Shown here: piece by piece, positions 25,535-32,834 of the stretch | Numbering within the stretch: the stretch's first letter is position 1 | Layout: every line of letters begins with the position of its first letter | The notes under the pieces: generated by a model | Told to the model about the DNA's origin: nothing | The model's input: the letters and a program-made list of their open reading frames with translations, nothing else | Databases searched by the model: none | Translations under genes and position numbers: made by a program | Source: Bacillota bacterium | Lineage (GTDB): Bacteria > Bacillota > Clostridia > Acetivibrionales > DSM-1351 | Length of the DNA stretch: 64,000 bases | Assembly: GCA_023460955.1 (NCBI GenBank) | Contig: JAEWOH010000041.1 | Span: 186,001 to 250,000 of the forward strand | Direction of reading: 5' to 3'

Positions 25535-26488
25535 ATGATTGACGTTGTAGCTCTAGGCGAGCTTCTTATAGATTTTACACAGATTAGTTCCAAAGATGAT
25601 TTAGCAAAACGCTTTGAACAGAATCCAGGTGGGGCTCCAGCTAATGTATTAGCTGTGTTATCTAAATTTGGAGTGAAGTGTGCTTTTATCGGTAAAGTAG
25701 GAGACGATGTGTTTGGAGAGTTTTTAAGGAAACAGCTTTTAGATCTTTCCATAGATTGCCGAAATCTTGTCTCAGATCCAAATCATAATACAACCTTGGC
25801 GTTTGTTACCTTAGATGAAAATGGGGACAGAAGCTTTAGTTTTTATAGAAATCATGGCGCTGATACGTGTCTTTCTGAAGAGGAGATTGATTTAGAACTT
25901 ATAAATAATTGTAAAGTATTTCATTTTGGAACATTATCAATGACTCATGAGCCTTCACTTTCTGCAACAAAAAAAGCTGTTGAATATGCTAAGTCATGTG
26001 GGAAAATAATATCCTTTGACCCGAACTATAGAGCACTTTTATGGGATAATAAGAACAGTGCAATAATGGCAATGAAAGCTGGGCTAAAGGATGCCAATAT
26101 CGCAAAGCTTTCTCTTGAGGAAGCACAAATGGTTACAGGTAAAACAAGCCCTGAAGATTGTTTGAAAGAACTCCTTAAGTATGAGCTTAGCTTTGTGGCC
26201 ATAACAATGGGTCCTGAAGGCTGTGTTTACGCTACGGAGAAGTACATGGGTGGTTTTCCGGAGTATCCGGCTAAGGTTATTGATACAACAGGTGCGGGGG
26301 ATAATTTTTGGGGAACTCTTTTATACGGATTTTTAAATAATGGCGCAAATTTTGATGGGATTTCAGAAGAAAGTCTTTCTGAAATAGTGCAAATGGCTAA
26401 TATTGCTGCCGCAATGAGTACTGAGAAAAAAGGTGCAATACCCTCCATACCTGATTTTGAAAGGGTTAAGAAAGCTTTACTTAAGTAA
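25535..26488 (+). CDS. PfkB-family carbohydrate kinase (fructokinase-like)
   Basis: The product is 317 aa. The first PfkB signature is Gly-Gly-Ala-Pro-Ala-Asn at residues 32-37, and the second is D250-T-T-G-A-G-D256-N-F-W-G with D256 as the catalytic base. The length and Gly-Glu-Leu-Leu-Ile-Asp-Phe start fit the fructokinase/2-keto sugar kinase branch. It phosphorylates a sugar, most likely a ketose made by the upstream dehydrogenases or epimerase. It is the last gene of the rightward arm; a terminator follows about 150 bases on. Confidence 0.88.
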   Translation: MIDVVALGELLIDFTQISSKDDLAKRFEQNPGGAPANVLAVLSKFGVKCAFIGKVGDDVFGEFLRKQLLDLSIDCRNLVSDPNHNTTLAFVTLDENGDRSFSFYRNHGADTCLSEEEIDLELINNCKVFHFGTLSMTHEPSLSATKKAVEYAKSCGKIISFDPNYRALLWDNKNSAIMAMKAGLKDANIAKLSLEEAQMVTGKTSPEDCLKELLKYELSFVAITMGPEGCVYATEKYMGGFPEYPAKVIDTTGAGDNFWGTLLYGFLNNGANFDGISEESLSEIVQMANIAAAMSTEKKGAIPSIPDFERVKKALLK

Positions 26489-26792
26489 ACTAAGTACTTT
26501 AATATCGGGCAAGAACTAGAAGGGTAATGATAAGTGTATGCTCTAAACACTTTATTTGTATCTATTAATCAGTTACTTGGAGAAGAGCGTGGCTTATACT
26601 GTATCGGATTGAATAATTTTATAGAGAGATTAATTAAAAAGGCTATTATGTATTTCACATAATGGCCTTTTTTCTGGGGTAATTATGTAAATAAAATTTC
26701 CCATCATAAATAAAATGTGGTAGAAAACATCAAAACTCAAATACATCCTATTGGTATAATTCCTTTATATTAAATCTTAGGAGGTCTGAAAT
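26489..26792. other. Intergenic region closing the catabolic locus
   Basis: These 304 bases contain a terminator (listed separately) and the ribosome site TAGGAGGTC for the next gene. I see no other structure. Confidence 0.4.
26636..26673 (+). terminator. Intrinsic terminator of the rightward operon
   Basis: A 15-bp stem (26636-26650 with 26658-26672, one G-T pair) and a seven-base loop. The right arm runs into T6 at 26668-26673. It begins with A5, so it could also act on the other strand. Confidence 0.8.
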
Positions 26793-27293
26793 ATGGTAAA
26801 GGTAAGGATAGAAAGAAAACCGGAGTTTAAGATAGTCGGACGTAAAATATGGATATCAGGAACAGATGACAATGAGCTTTTCGGGAATTTCTGGAGAGAA
26901 TCTAATGAAAACGGGTTGGTGGAACTATTACATAAGCTCCGGGATGATAAACACGAAACTATAATTGACAGTGGCGTATTTGGTGTTTCTTGTGTGGAAA
27001 AAGATCCAAGTAATCGAAGCTTTTATTTCTTTATAGCCGCTGAATGCGATGAGTGCCCCAAAGATTCTGATTTAGAAGAATATTTAGTACCTGCAAGTGA
27101 ATGGGCGGTATTTGAAAATAAAGGTGTAATACCTGATTCTTTGGTTGAGTCTGAGATGTATGCATTTATGAAATGGCTGCCAAATTCAAAATATGTCCAT
27201 GCAAATGCACCTGAAATGGAAGTATATCCATATAGCAATGATCCTGAAGCAGGCACTTTAACAGAATTTTGGCTTCCAATTAGAGAAAAATAA
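26793..27293 (+). CDS. GyrI-like small-molecule-binding domain protein
   Basis: The product is 166 aa and consists of a single GyrI-like/AraC effector-binding domain with no DNA-binding part. The fold is suggested by the Val-Pro-Ala-Ser-Glu-Trp-Ala-Val-Phe strand, which parallels the Cys-Pro-Ser-Lys-Tyr-Ala-Val-Phe strand of the next gene, and by the C-terminal Glu-Val-Tyr-Pro-Tyr and Phe-Trp-Leu-Pro-Ile. Such domains bind hydrophobic cations or drugs. TAGGAGGTC precedes the ATG. It lies 49 bases before an AraC regulator carrying the same kind of domain, so the two may share a ligand. Confidence 0.7.
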   Translation: MVKVRIERKPEFKIVGRKIWISGTDDNELFGNFWRESNENGLVELLHKLRDDKHETIIDSGVFGVSCVEKDPSNRSFYFFIAAECDECPKDSDLEEYLVPASEWAVFENKGVIPDSLVESEMYAFMKWLPNSKYVHANAPEMEVYPYSNDPEAGTLTEFWLPIREK

Positions 27294-27342
27294 TGCAATA
27301 ATTAAATATATTATTGCATTAAAGCTACCGGAGAGTTGAGTA

Positions 27343-28188
27343 ATGAATTATTGCGAAAGTATTCAAAAATCAATTGATTTTCTTGAGCGGCATTTAAAAG
27401 AAGATATTGATATTAATAGTATCGTGCGGCAATCATGCTTTTCAACAACCCATTTTTATAGAATTTTTCAGGCTTTAATAGGAGAGTCATTAAAAGATTA
27501 TATTCGGAAAAGGAGATTGAGCGACGCTGCTATTGAACTATGCATTTCTAAAAAATGCTTAATTGATATTGCCTTTGAATATGGCTTTAATTCGCAGGAG
27601 ACATTTACTCGTGCCTTCTCCAAATTGTTTGGCATAACACCTGGTAGATATCGAGCACTTAAAAAAAACATAGTATTGTTTGAAAAGGTGAATGCATATC
27701 AAAAAATGATGTCAAATTTGGAGAAGGGAAATTCGAGTGAGCCCAAAATAGTTCTCAATAATGAAATCCTGGTGATAGGCTTAATGCAAATAGTCAAACC
27801 TGGAGACAAGTCAATACACAAATTATGGCGCGACCTCAATTCAAGGAAGTCTGAGATAGTTAACGCTGTTAAGCCCAACTATATGTTGGGCTTATCTGAG
27901 TACATGCCCGATATTACCGATGAAAGTGAGTTTGTTTATTTTGCCTGTATTGAGGTAGACGATTTATGTAATATTCCTCAAGGAATGAAAACAAAAGTCA
28001 TATGTCCGTCTAAATATGCAGTTTTTAGCCATAAGGGCCCGATAGAAGAATTGAAAAAAACCTATAATTACATATATGGTGCGTGGCTGCCTTATTCCGG
28101 ATATGAATTGGCAGAACTTGATACAATAGAGTTATACTATCCTTATAACAACACAAGTATGCTAGACATTTATATACCAATTAAGTAA
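27343..28188 (+). CDS. AraC-family regulator with GyrI-like effector domain
   Basis: The product is 281 aa. The N-terminal AraC DNA-binding domain (about residues 5-108) has two helix-turn-helix units, the second ending Phe-Ser-Lys-Leu-Phe-Gly-Ile-Thr-Pro-Gly-Arg-Tyr-Arg. The C-terminal 150 residues are a GyrI-like effector domain ending Tyr-Tyr-Pro-Tyr-Asn ... Ile-Tyr-Ile-Pro-Ile. This is the Rob/SoxS-like layout used to sense drugs or metabolites. GGAGAG lies upstream of the ATG. Targets are unknown; a likely one is the GyrI-like gene beside it. Confidence 0.85.
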   Translation: MNYCESIQKSIDFLERHLKEDIDINSIVRQSCFSTTHFYRIFQALIGESLKDYIRKRRLSDAAIELCISKKCLIDIAFEYGFNSQETFTRAFSKLFGITPGRYRALKKNIVLFEKVNAYQKMMSNLEKGNSSEPKIVLNNEILVIGLMQIVKPGDKSIHKLWRDLNSRKSEIVNAVKPNYMLGLSEYMPDITDESEFVYFACIEVDDLCNIPQGMKTKVICPSKYAVFSHKGPIEELKKTYNYIYGAWLPYSGYELAELDTIELYYPYNNTSMLDIYIPIK

Positions 28189-28339
28189 AAGATGTGTATA
28201 TATACTTTCTTAAACTAGTTTATTTGTGAATTTATGTTCGGCAATTTTCTTTTACTTTTCCTTTTTACCCCTTATATTGCTTTTAAATACAAAATGCTAT
28301 ATTATGCATATGGTGTCAAACTTTTTGGAGGTAATATTA

Positions 28340-29449
28340 ATGGAAATAGACAGAAGCAATTATTGTGAAATCGAAAGGCTTTTTACAGACTTAAAAAATC
28401 ATATTTCTATAAAAGGAGTAATTAACGGGTGTCTGCCAGGAAAAATATTTTCTGACAAAGATAGATTGTCTGCTGTAGCAATAACACCTCAGGGTATTTT
28501 TTTGGGTGGAAACCTTAATAATGAGGGTTTCTTACAAGATATAAATAATGTAATAAAACAAGACATATTGCCAGCATATCGTAAAAGGGGTCAGGTAGAT
28601 TATGTAATATTTTATCCCCAATATATTGATGAAGAAAAAGTCCTTAATATAATGTTTGATGGTCTTTACCCAATGAAGAGTACTAGAATGACATTTTCCA
28701 AGGACATATGTAATGTTGTTAACGAATTGCCGGAAGACATTTTTGTAGTAAATAAAGAGTTACTTTTAAATAGTGATTTACATGGTCTTGAGGGTGTCAT
28801 TGAGGAAATATCAGGAGGATGGAGTTCTATTGATGATTTTTTAGAAAGAGGGTTTGGCTGTGTTGCTGTAAAAGATTGCAACATTGTCGGCTGGTGTCTG
28901 ACAGATTGGGTTATTGGGAACGAATGTGAAATCGGAATAGAAACCTATTCAGAATATCGCAGGCAGGGATATGGATATAAACTGGCTTGTGGTATTCTTT
29001 CAATTGCTAAGAGAAAGGGAATGATCCGTACAGGCTGGCAATGTTGGGCGGATAATTACGGATCTATAGCAACTGCAAAATCAGCTGGATTTGAATTGCT
29101 TTCGGAGTTCCCCGTGCTCTTTGCCTGGGCTGAACCACTAAATAACATGATTGTTAATGGGACTTACTACATGACAGGTAGAGAGAATTTGAATATTCCG
29201 CCTGATTATCAACGTTCCGCTTGGTGTTTTTCACAAGCACTTGATAAGGGCTGGGACTGGGGCGGAAATCCAACTCTATATTGGAATTGCGCTTGCATGT
29301 ATTATAAAAGCGGACAAATTGAACTTGCCAGACATTATTATAGATTGGCTTTGGGTAAGGGGTGGAATGGAATAGAGCAGCATATTGATAACCCGTATGT
29401 CTATACGAATATAGATATTGAAGAAATACTTTTTAAAGAGAATGATTAA
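28340..29449 (+). CDS. GNAT acetyltransferase with C-terminal helical (TPR-like) tail
   Basis: The product is 369 aa from ATG 28340, chosen for GGAGGT at 28327-28332; the open frame upstream to 28226 has no binding site. The middle carries a GNAT core, with Tyr-Ser-Glu-Tyr-Arg-Arg-Gln-Gly-Tyr-Gly-Tyr-Lys-Leu as the acetyl-CoA loop. The C-terminal 80 residues repeat a Trp-Asn-Cys-Ala-Cys-Met-Tyr-Tyr-Lys-Ser-Gly ... Ala-Arg-His-Tyr-Tyr-Arg-Leu-Ala pattern typical of a TPR-like hairpin. This matches the clostridial GNAT_acetyltran (PF12746) type. Substrate unknown. Confidence 0.75.
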   Translation: MEIDRSNYCEIERLFTDLKNHISIKGVINGCLPGKIFSDKDRLSAVAITPQGIFLGGNLNNEGFLQDINNVIKQDILPAYRKRGQVDYVIFYPQYIDEEKVLNIMFDGLYPMKSTRMTFSKDICNVVNELPEDIFVVNKELLLNSDLHGLEGVIEEISGGWSSIDDFLERGFGCVAVKDCNIVGWCLTDWVIGNECEIGIETYSEYRRQGYGYKLACGILSIAKRKGMIRTGWQCWADNYGSIATAKSAGFELLSEFPVLFAWAEPLNNMIVNGTYYMTGRENLNIPPDYQRSAWCFSQALDKGWDWGGNPTLYWNCACMYYKSGQIELARHYYRLALGKGWNGIEQHIDNPYVYTNIDIEEILFKEND

Positions 29450-29520
29450 TAGAAGAGATTTTCCTTTTTGAAAAAAGTGGAAGAAAATCCAGAGCACAGC
29501 AAAGTAGAGGTGTTATTTAA

Positions 29521-29973
29521 ATGGCAATTAGACAAATTAGACTTTTTGAAGATGAAATATTAAGAAAAAAGAGTAAAGTTGTGGAAGTAATAGATGAAAG
29601 AATAAGACAAATATTAGATGATATGGCAGATACAATGTACAATACTGATAATGGCGGAGGATTAGCTGCACCCCAAATAGGTATATTAAAAAGACTGGTT
29701 GTTATTGATATGGGGCAGGGCCTTATAAAATTAGTCAATCCAATTATAATCAGTCACGAAGGAACTCAAAAAGTGATAGAAGGCTGCCTAAGCATTCCAA
29801 ACAGATATGGTAAATTAATAAGACCGGCAAAAGTAACTGTACAAGCATTAAATGAAAATGGTAATCAGGTAGAATTAACAGGCACAGGAGATTTAGCAAA
29901 ATGTTTCTGCCATGAAATTGACCATTTAGAAGGTATTCTTTTTACTGATTTTGTTACTGAGTGGATTAAATAA
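29521..29973 (+). CDS. def: Peptide deformylase
   Basis: The product is 150 aa, a normal length. All three metal-site motifs are intact: G45-G-G-L-A-A-P-Q52, E87-G-C-L-S91 with metal ligand C89, and H131-E-I-D-H135 with the catalytic glutamate E132. It removes the formyl group from nascent proteins in the cytoplasm. It is a single gene outside the usual def-fmt translation cluster, so it may be an extra copy; deformylase paralogues can confer tolerance to actinonin-like inhibitors, but that is only a possibility here. Confidence 0.92.
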   Translation: MAIRQIRLFEDEILRKKSKVVEVIDERIRQILDDMADTMYNTDNGGGLAAPQIGILKRLVVIDMGQGLIKLVNPIIISHEGTQKVIEGCLSIPNRYGKLIRPAKVTVQALNENGNQVELTGTGDLAKCFCHEIDHLEGILFTDFVTEWIK

Positions 29974-30431
29974 GATATAACCAAACATGAGACTATCCGT
30001 TAATATTAAACTGGATAGTCTTCTTCATAGTTCGCATAAGATTTATTCCTGAGATATCATCAGACTTCTATGAGATAAAATACCACATATTACCAAAACA
30101 ACAATAGAATACTGTAAAAGATATTGATATTTAAAGATAAATGATGTATCCTATTAAGTTGGGTTTTTTTATATTTCCACTTACCCCTTATTTAATTTTA
30201 TTATACCTCAAAAATGCACAGTAGCCAAGAAAAAAGCTGATATCTTAAGTGCCATATTCAAATAAACCATAATCAGTTCAAATTAGTATGACAGCATTCG
30301 ATATTAACATTATACAGATTTTACAATATCCGCTAAATAAAATAGTATATAGTTTATATAAAACGTTTTGTATGCATTCAAGCGGTAAAGTAGGTTTGAG
30401 GGATAATAATCTAAATTTGGAGGTTTGTAAT
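29974..30431. other. A+T-rich intergenic stretch with a probable terminator
   Basis: AGACTATCC at 29990-29998 pairs with 30013-30021 (9 bp, with the inner TTAATATTAA able to fold further), followed by a weak T/C-rich tail; this probably ends the deformylase transcript. From about 30022 to 30418 I see no gene, repeat or clear promoter. An open frame from 30288 is in phase with the next gene but has no ribosome site. Confidence 0.4.
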
Positions 30432-31193
30432 ATGAAAAAAATTAATCCGGAATGGTATAAGTATTGGTCACTGGATATTAAGAATCAATCTTGGGTGGAA
30501 GATACCGAGAATCAGGTTGATTTTATAATAAAAACACTTGAGTTGACGGGGAAAGAACGAGTATTGGATTTGGCGTGCGGATTTGGCAGACATTCCTTAT
30601 CTCTTGCAAAAAGAGGTTTCTCAGTAGTTGGAGTTGATATTACCAGAGAATACATTGATGATGCAATCAAAGAAGCAAAAGCCAATTCACTGGAAGCTGA
30701 TTTCATTCTTTCAGATATCAGGGATATAAAGTTTACCAGTGAATTTGATGTTATTCTGAACTTAGCTGATGGCGCCATCGGATATTTGGAAAATGATGAA
30801 GAGAATTTAAAAATATTTGATGTAATATCAAATGCTCTAAAGCCGGGCGGAAAACATTTTATGGATATATGTAACGCAGAACATGCAGAGCTTTATTTTC
30901 CAAAGCGCCACTGGGATATTGGGACTACAACCTTATCTTTACCAATATTCGATTGGGATAAGGAAAACCGAAGAATGCTGTTTGGAGAATGGGAGATTCC
31001 ATTCGGAGAAGTGGTTCAAAGGCCGGATTCTGTTGATTTATGTACGTCACAACGCTTATATTCAAAGCATGAATTAGACCAAATTTTACATACGCGTAAT
31101 ATGAAAGTGATTAGTACATATTCCGATTACTATGGTAAAGAAGCTTCAAATAAGGAACTACAATTAATGGTATACTCACAGAAAAACAAATAA
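30432..31193 (+). CDS. Class I SAM-dependent methyltransferase
   Basis: The product is 253 aa from ATG 30432, after GGAGG at 30419-30423. SAM motif I reads Val-Leu-Asp-Leu-Ala-Cys-Gly-Phe-Gly-Arg-His near residues 45-55, followed by Val-Val-Gly-Val-Asp-Ile-Thr and the motif II strand Phe-Asp-Val-Ile-Leu-Asn-Leu. The long beta-rich C-terminal region with Phe-Gly-Glu-Trp-Glu-Ile is common in small-molecule methyltransferases of clostridia. Substrate unknown. Confidence 0.78.
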   Translation: MKKINPEWYKYWSLDIKNQSWVEDTENQVDFIIKTLELTGKERVLDLACGFGRHSLSLAKRGFSVVGVDITREYIDDAIKEAKANSLEADFILSDIRDIKFTSEFDVILNLADGAIGYLENDEENLKIFDVISNALKPGGKHFMDICNAEHAELYFPKRHWDIGTTTLSLPIFDWDKENRRMLFGEWEIPFGEVVQRPDSVDLCTSQRLYSKHELDQILHTRNMKVISTYSDYYGKEASNKELQLMVYSQKNK

Positions 31194-31291
31194 CTTTTTC
31201 AACAAATTGGGACAAAAGGAGTACTTGTACTAGTGCTGGAAAAATATATATAATAGATTTTGTATCATATATATTTAAGAGGAGTGTTCTT

Positions 31292-31705
31292 ATGGATACA
31301 TCGAAAAGGGCATTATTCAGATATTTGGACTGTATAGAACTCTATACTCCTGACTTGCAGCAGGGGATAGAGTATTATTGCAACAGCCTTGGCCTGAAGG
31401 TTTTATGGAAATCAAACTCCCAGGTGGGGCTTGGCATGAGCGAAGGCTTAACTGAAATCGTTATTCAGAACGAACGCAAGGAACAGAATATGGATATTAA
31501 AGTTGATTCGGTGGTTGAAGCAGTTATGGAGATAGAAAAGGCGGGAGGCCAAATTATTTATGGACCATTTGATGTAGCAATTGGTAAATGTGCAGTTGTT
31601 AAAGATCCTTGGAATAATAAATATGTAATTTTAGACACAACTAAAGGTACATATATAACCGACGATGAAGGAAATATCATAGGACAGAACAAACCAGAGG
31701 AATAA
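31292..31705 (+). CDS. VOC superfamily protein (glyoxalase/bleomycin-resistance fold)
   Basis: The product is 137 aa, one VOC unit of two beta-alpha-beta-beta-beta modules. It starts with the typical Leu-Asp-Cys-Ile-Glu-Leu-Tyr-Thr-Pro-Asp and a Tyr-Tyr-x-x-x-Leu-Gly-Leu-Lys helix-strand turn, and ends with Val-Val-Lys-Asp-Pro-Trp-Asn-Asn. The metal ligands of true glyoxalase I are not all obvious. The family includes glyoxalases, dioxygenases and drug-binding proteins; I cannot choose among them. A 13-base unit is repeated three times across its stop codon. Confidence 0.75.
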   Translation: MDTSKRALFRYLDCIELYTPDLQQGIEYYCNSLGLKVLWKSNSQVGLGMSEGLTEIVIQNERKEQNMDIKVDSVVEAVMEIEKAGGQIIYGPFDVAIGKCAVVKDPWNNKYVILDTTKGTYITDDEGNIIGQNKPEE

Positions 31706-31737
31706 ACTGTAGGAATAAACTGTAGGAATAAACTGAA
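31699..31737. repeat. Threefold tandem repeat of a 13-base unit
   Basis: GGAATAAACTGTA occurs at 31699-31711 and 31712-31724, and as GGAATAAACTGAA at 31725-31737. The first copy contains the TAA stop of the VOC gene, so the array arose by slippage over the gene end. Confidence 0.8.
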
Positions 31738-31777
31738 GCAGAAACAATTTACAATTTTAGATGAAGAAGGTGGTTAA

Positions 31778-31816
31778 GTGAAAAATTGCATTGTAATTAC
31801 TGGAATAGTTAAATAA
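31778..31816 (+). CDS. Possible 12-codon leader ORF before the acetyltransferase
   Basis: GTG at 31778 is preceded by AAGGTGG at 31768-31774 and opens a 12-codon frame (Met-Lys-Asn-Cys-Ile-Val-Ile-Thr-Gly-Ile-Val-Lys) ending TAA. Only 17 bases separate it from the next start codon. Short ORFs just before antibiotic-inactivating enzymes can control them by ribosome stalling; here that is inference only. Confidence 0.3.
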   Translation: MKNCIVITGIVK

Positions 31817-31833
31817 ATAGCTTAGGAGGTTTT

Positions 31834-32469
31834 ATGACTATTCCGGATAAAAAATTATACCCACGGAAAAATGACTTTGAAACAGTATACCTGAATGCCA
31901 CCATTACAAAACCAAATATTATTGTTGGCGATTATACTATGTATAACGATTTTGTTTCCGACCCCACAGAGTTTGAAAAGAATAATGTGCTGTATCACTA
32001 TCCTGTTAATGAAGACAAATTGGTTATCGGAAAATTTTGTTCCATTGCTTGTGGTGCAAAATTTATATTTACAAGTGCCAATCACAAACAAAAATCTCTT
32101 TCTACTTATCCATTTCCTATATTTTTTGAAGAATGGAGTCTGGACAAAAAAGATGTCAGAGCTGCATGGGATAATAAAGGTGATATTGTACTCGGTAATG
32201 ATGTTTGGATAGGATATGAAGCAGTTATCATGTCAGGAGTCCATATTGGAGATGGTGCAATCGTAGGGACCAGAGCAGTTGTGACAAGAGATATTCCGGC
32301 TTATACGGTAGTAGGTGGTGTTCCCGCAAAAGAAATCAAAAAGCGGTTTGATGAAGAAACAATTACACAGTTACTGAATATACAGTGGTGGAATTGGAAT
32401 TTTGACAAGATACAACAAGCTTTACCCTATATCACCAGTGGTGATATTGATAAGCTATGTCGTTTATAA
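31834..32469 (+). CDS. Vat/XAT-type O-acetyltransferase (left-handed beta-helix)
   Basis: The product is 211 aa, the normal length for Vat streptogramin A and CatB-type xenobiotic acetyltransferases. The hexapeptide repeats read Ile-Val-Leu-Gly-Asn-Asp-Val-Trp-Ile-Gly, Val-His-Ile-Gly-Asp-Gly-Ala-Ile-Val-Gly and onward. The catalytic histidine is H84 in Thr-Ser-Ala-Asn-His-Lys, inside the protruding loop after Gly-Lys-Phe-Cys-Ser-Ile-Ala. The family forms trimers and uses acetyl-CoA to inactivate streptogramin A or chloramphenicol, or to modify sugars. TTAGGAGG precedes the ATG. Resistance is likely but not certain. Confidence 0.85.
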   Translation: MTIPDKKLYPRKNDFETVYLNATITKPNIIVGDYTMYNDFVSDPTEFEKNNVLYHYPVNEDKLVIGKFCSIACGAKFIFTSANHKQKSLSTYPFPIFFEEWSLDKKDVRAAWDNKGDIVLGNDVWIGYEAVIMSGVHIGDGAIVGTRAVVTRDIPAYTVVGGVPAKEIKKRFDEETITQLLNIQWWNWNFDKIQQALPYITSGDIDKLCRL

Positions 32470-32501
32470 ATTCATACCAGAAGTTTATTTTTTACATTAT
32501 T

Positions 32502-32529
32502 AGCAAAGTGAAAACTTTGCTTTTTTTTT
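32502..32529 (+). terminator. Intrinsic terminator of the Vat-like gene
   Basis: AGCAAAGT and ACTTTGCT form a perfect 8-bp stem with a GAAA tetraloop, followed by a nine-base T-run. Confidence 0.85.
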
Positions 32530-32596
32530 AATTATCATAATTATATGAACCGGCAATGCTTTCATTAGTTAGAAAGCTGCTATTAAGCCATATTGT

Positions 32597-32625
32597 TTGC
32601 TAATTGTATAAACCTGGTTTATAAT
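32597..32625 (+). promoter_or_regulatory. Sigma-A-type promoter of the chemoreceptor gene
   Basis: TTGCTA (32597-32602) and a perfect TATAAT (32620-32625) with a 17-base spacer. The transcript would start near 32632, about 200 bases before the gene. Confidence 0.5.
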
Positions 32626-32834
32626 AGTACATAACAACGTAATTCGACAAATATATACAAATTACGACTAGTTTAAAAGCCTATATACTTTTCAATAAGT
32701 GAGTAAATATTAAAACAAGCGGCATATAAGACTGGTCAGAAAGGAGTATTCCAGGTTTTGTCCAGTAAGTTGACAATGCTTTACCAAAGCTTTGATTGCT
32801 CAATGATATTTAATATTATTACGGAGGGCCTCTA

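Larger units (their letters stand above)
32470..32834. other. Intergenic region before the chemoreceptor
   Basis: It holds the terminator at 32502-32529 and the promoter at 32597-32625. The remaining leader of about 200 bases before the chemoreceptor shows no riboswitch consensus that I can recognise. Confidence 0.4.

Noticed and set aside
28226..28339. Hydrophobic N-terminal extension of the GNAT protein as a signal peptide
   Set aside because: A strong GGAGGT site places the start at 28340; the upstream frame has none.
31699..31737. CRISPR-like array
   Set aside because: Repeats are contiguous with no spacers and there are no cas genes.
32530..32834. Cyclic di-GMP riboswitch in the chemoreceptor leader
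   Set aside because: Only a small GCTTTC/GAAAGC hairpin is seen; no riboswitch core consensus was found.
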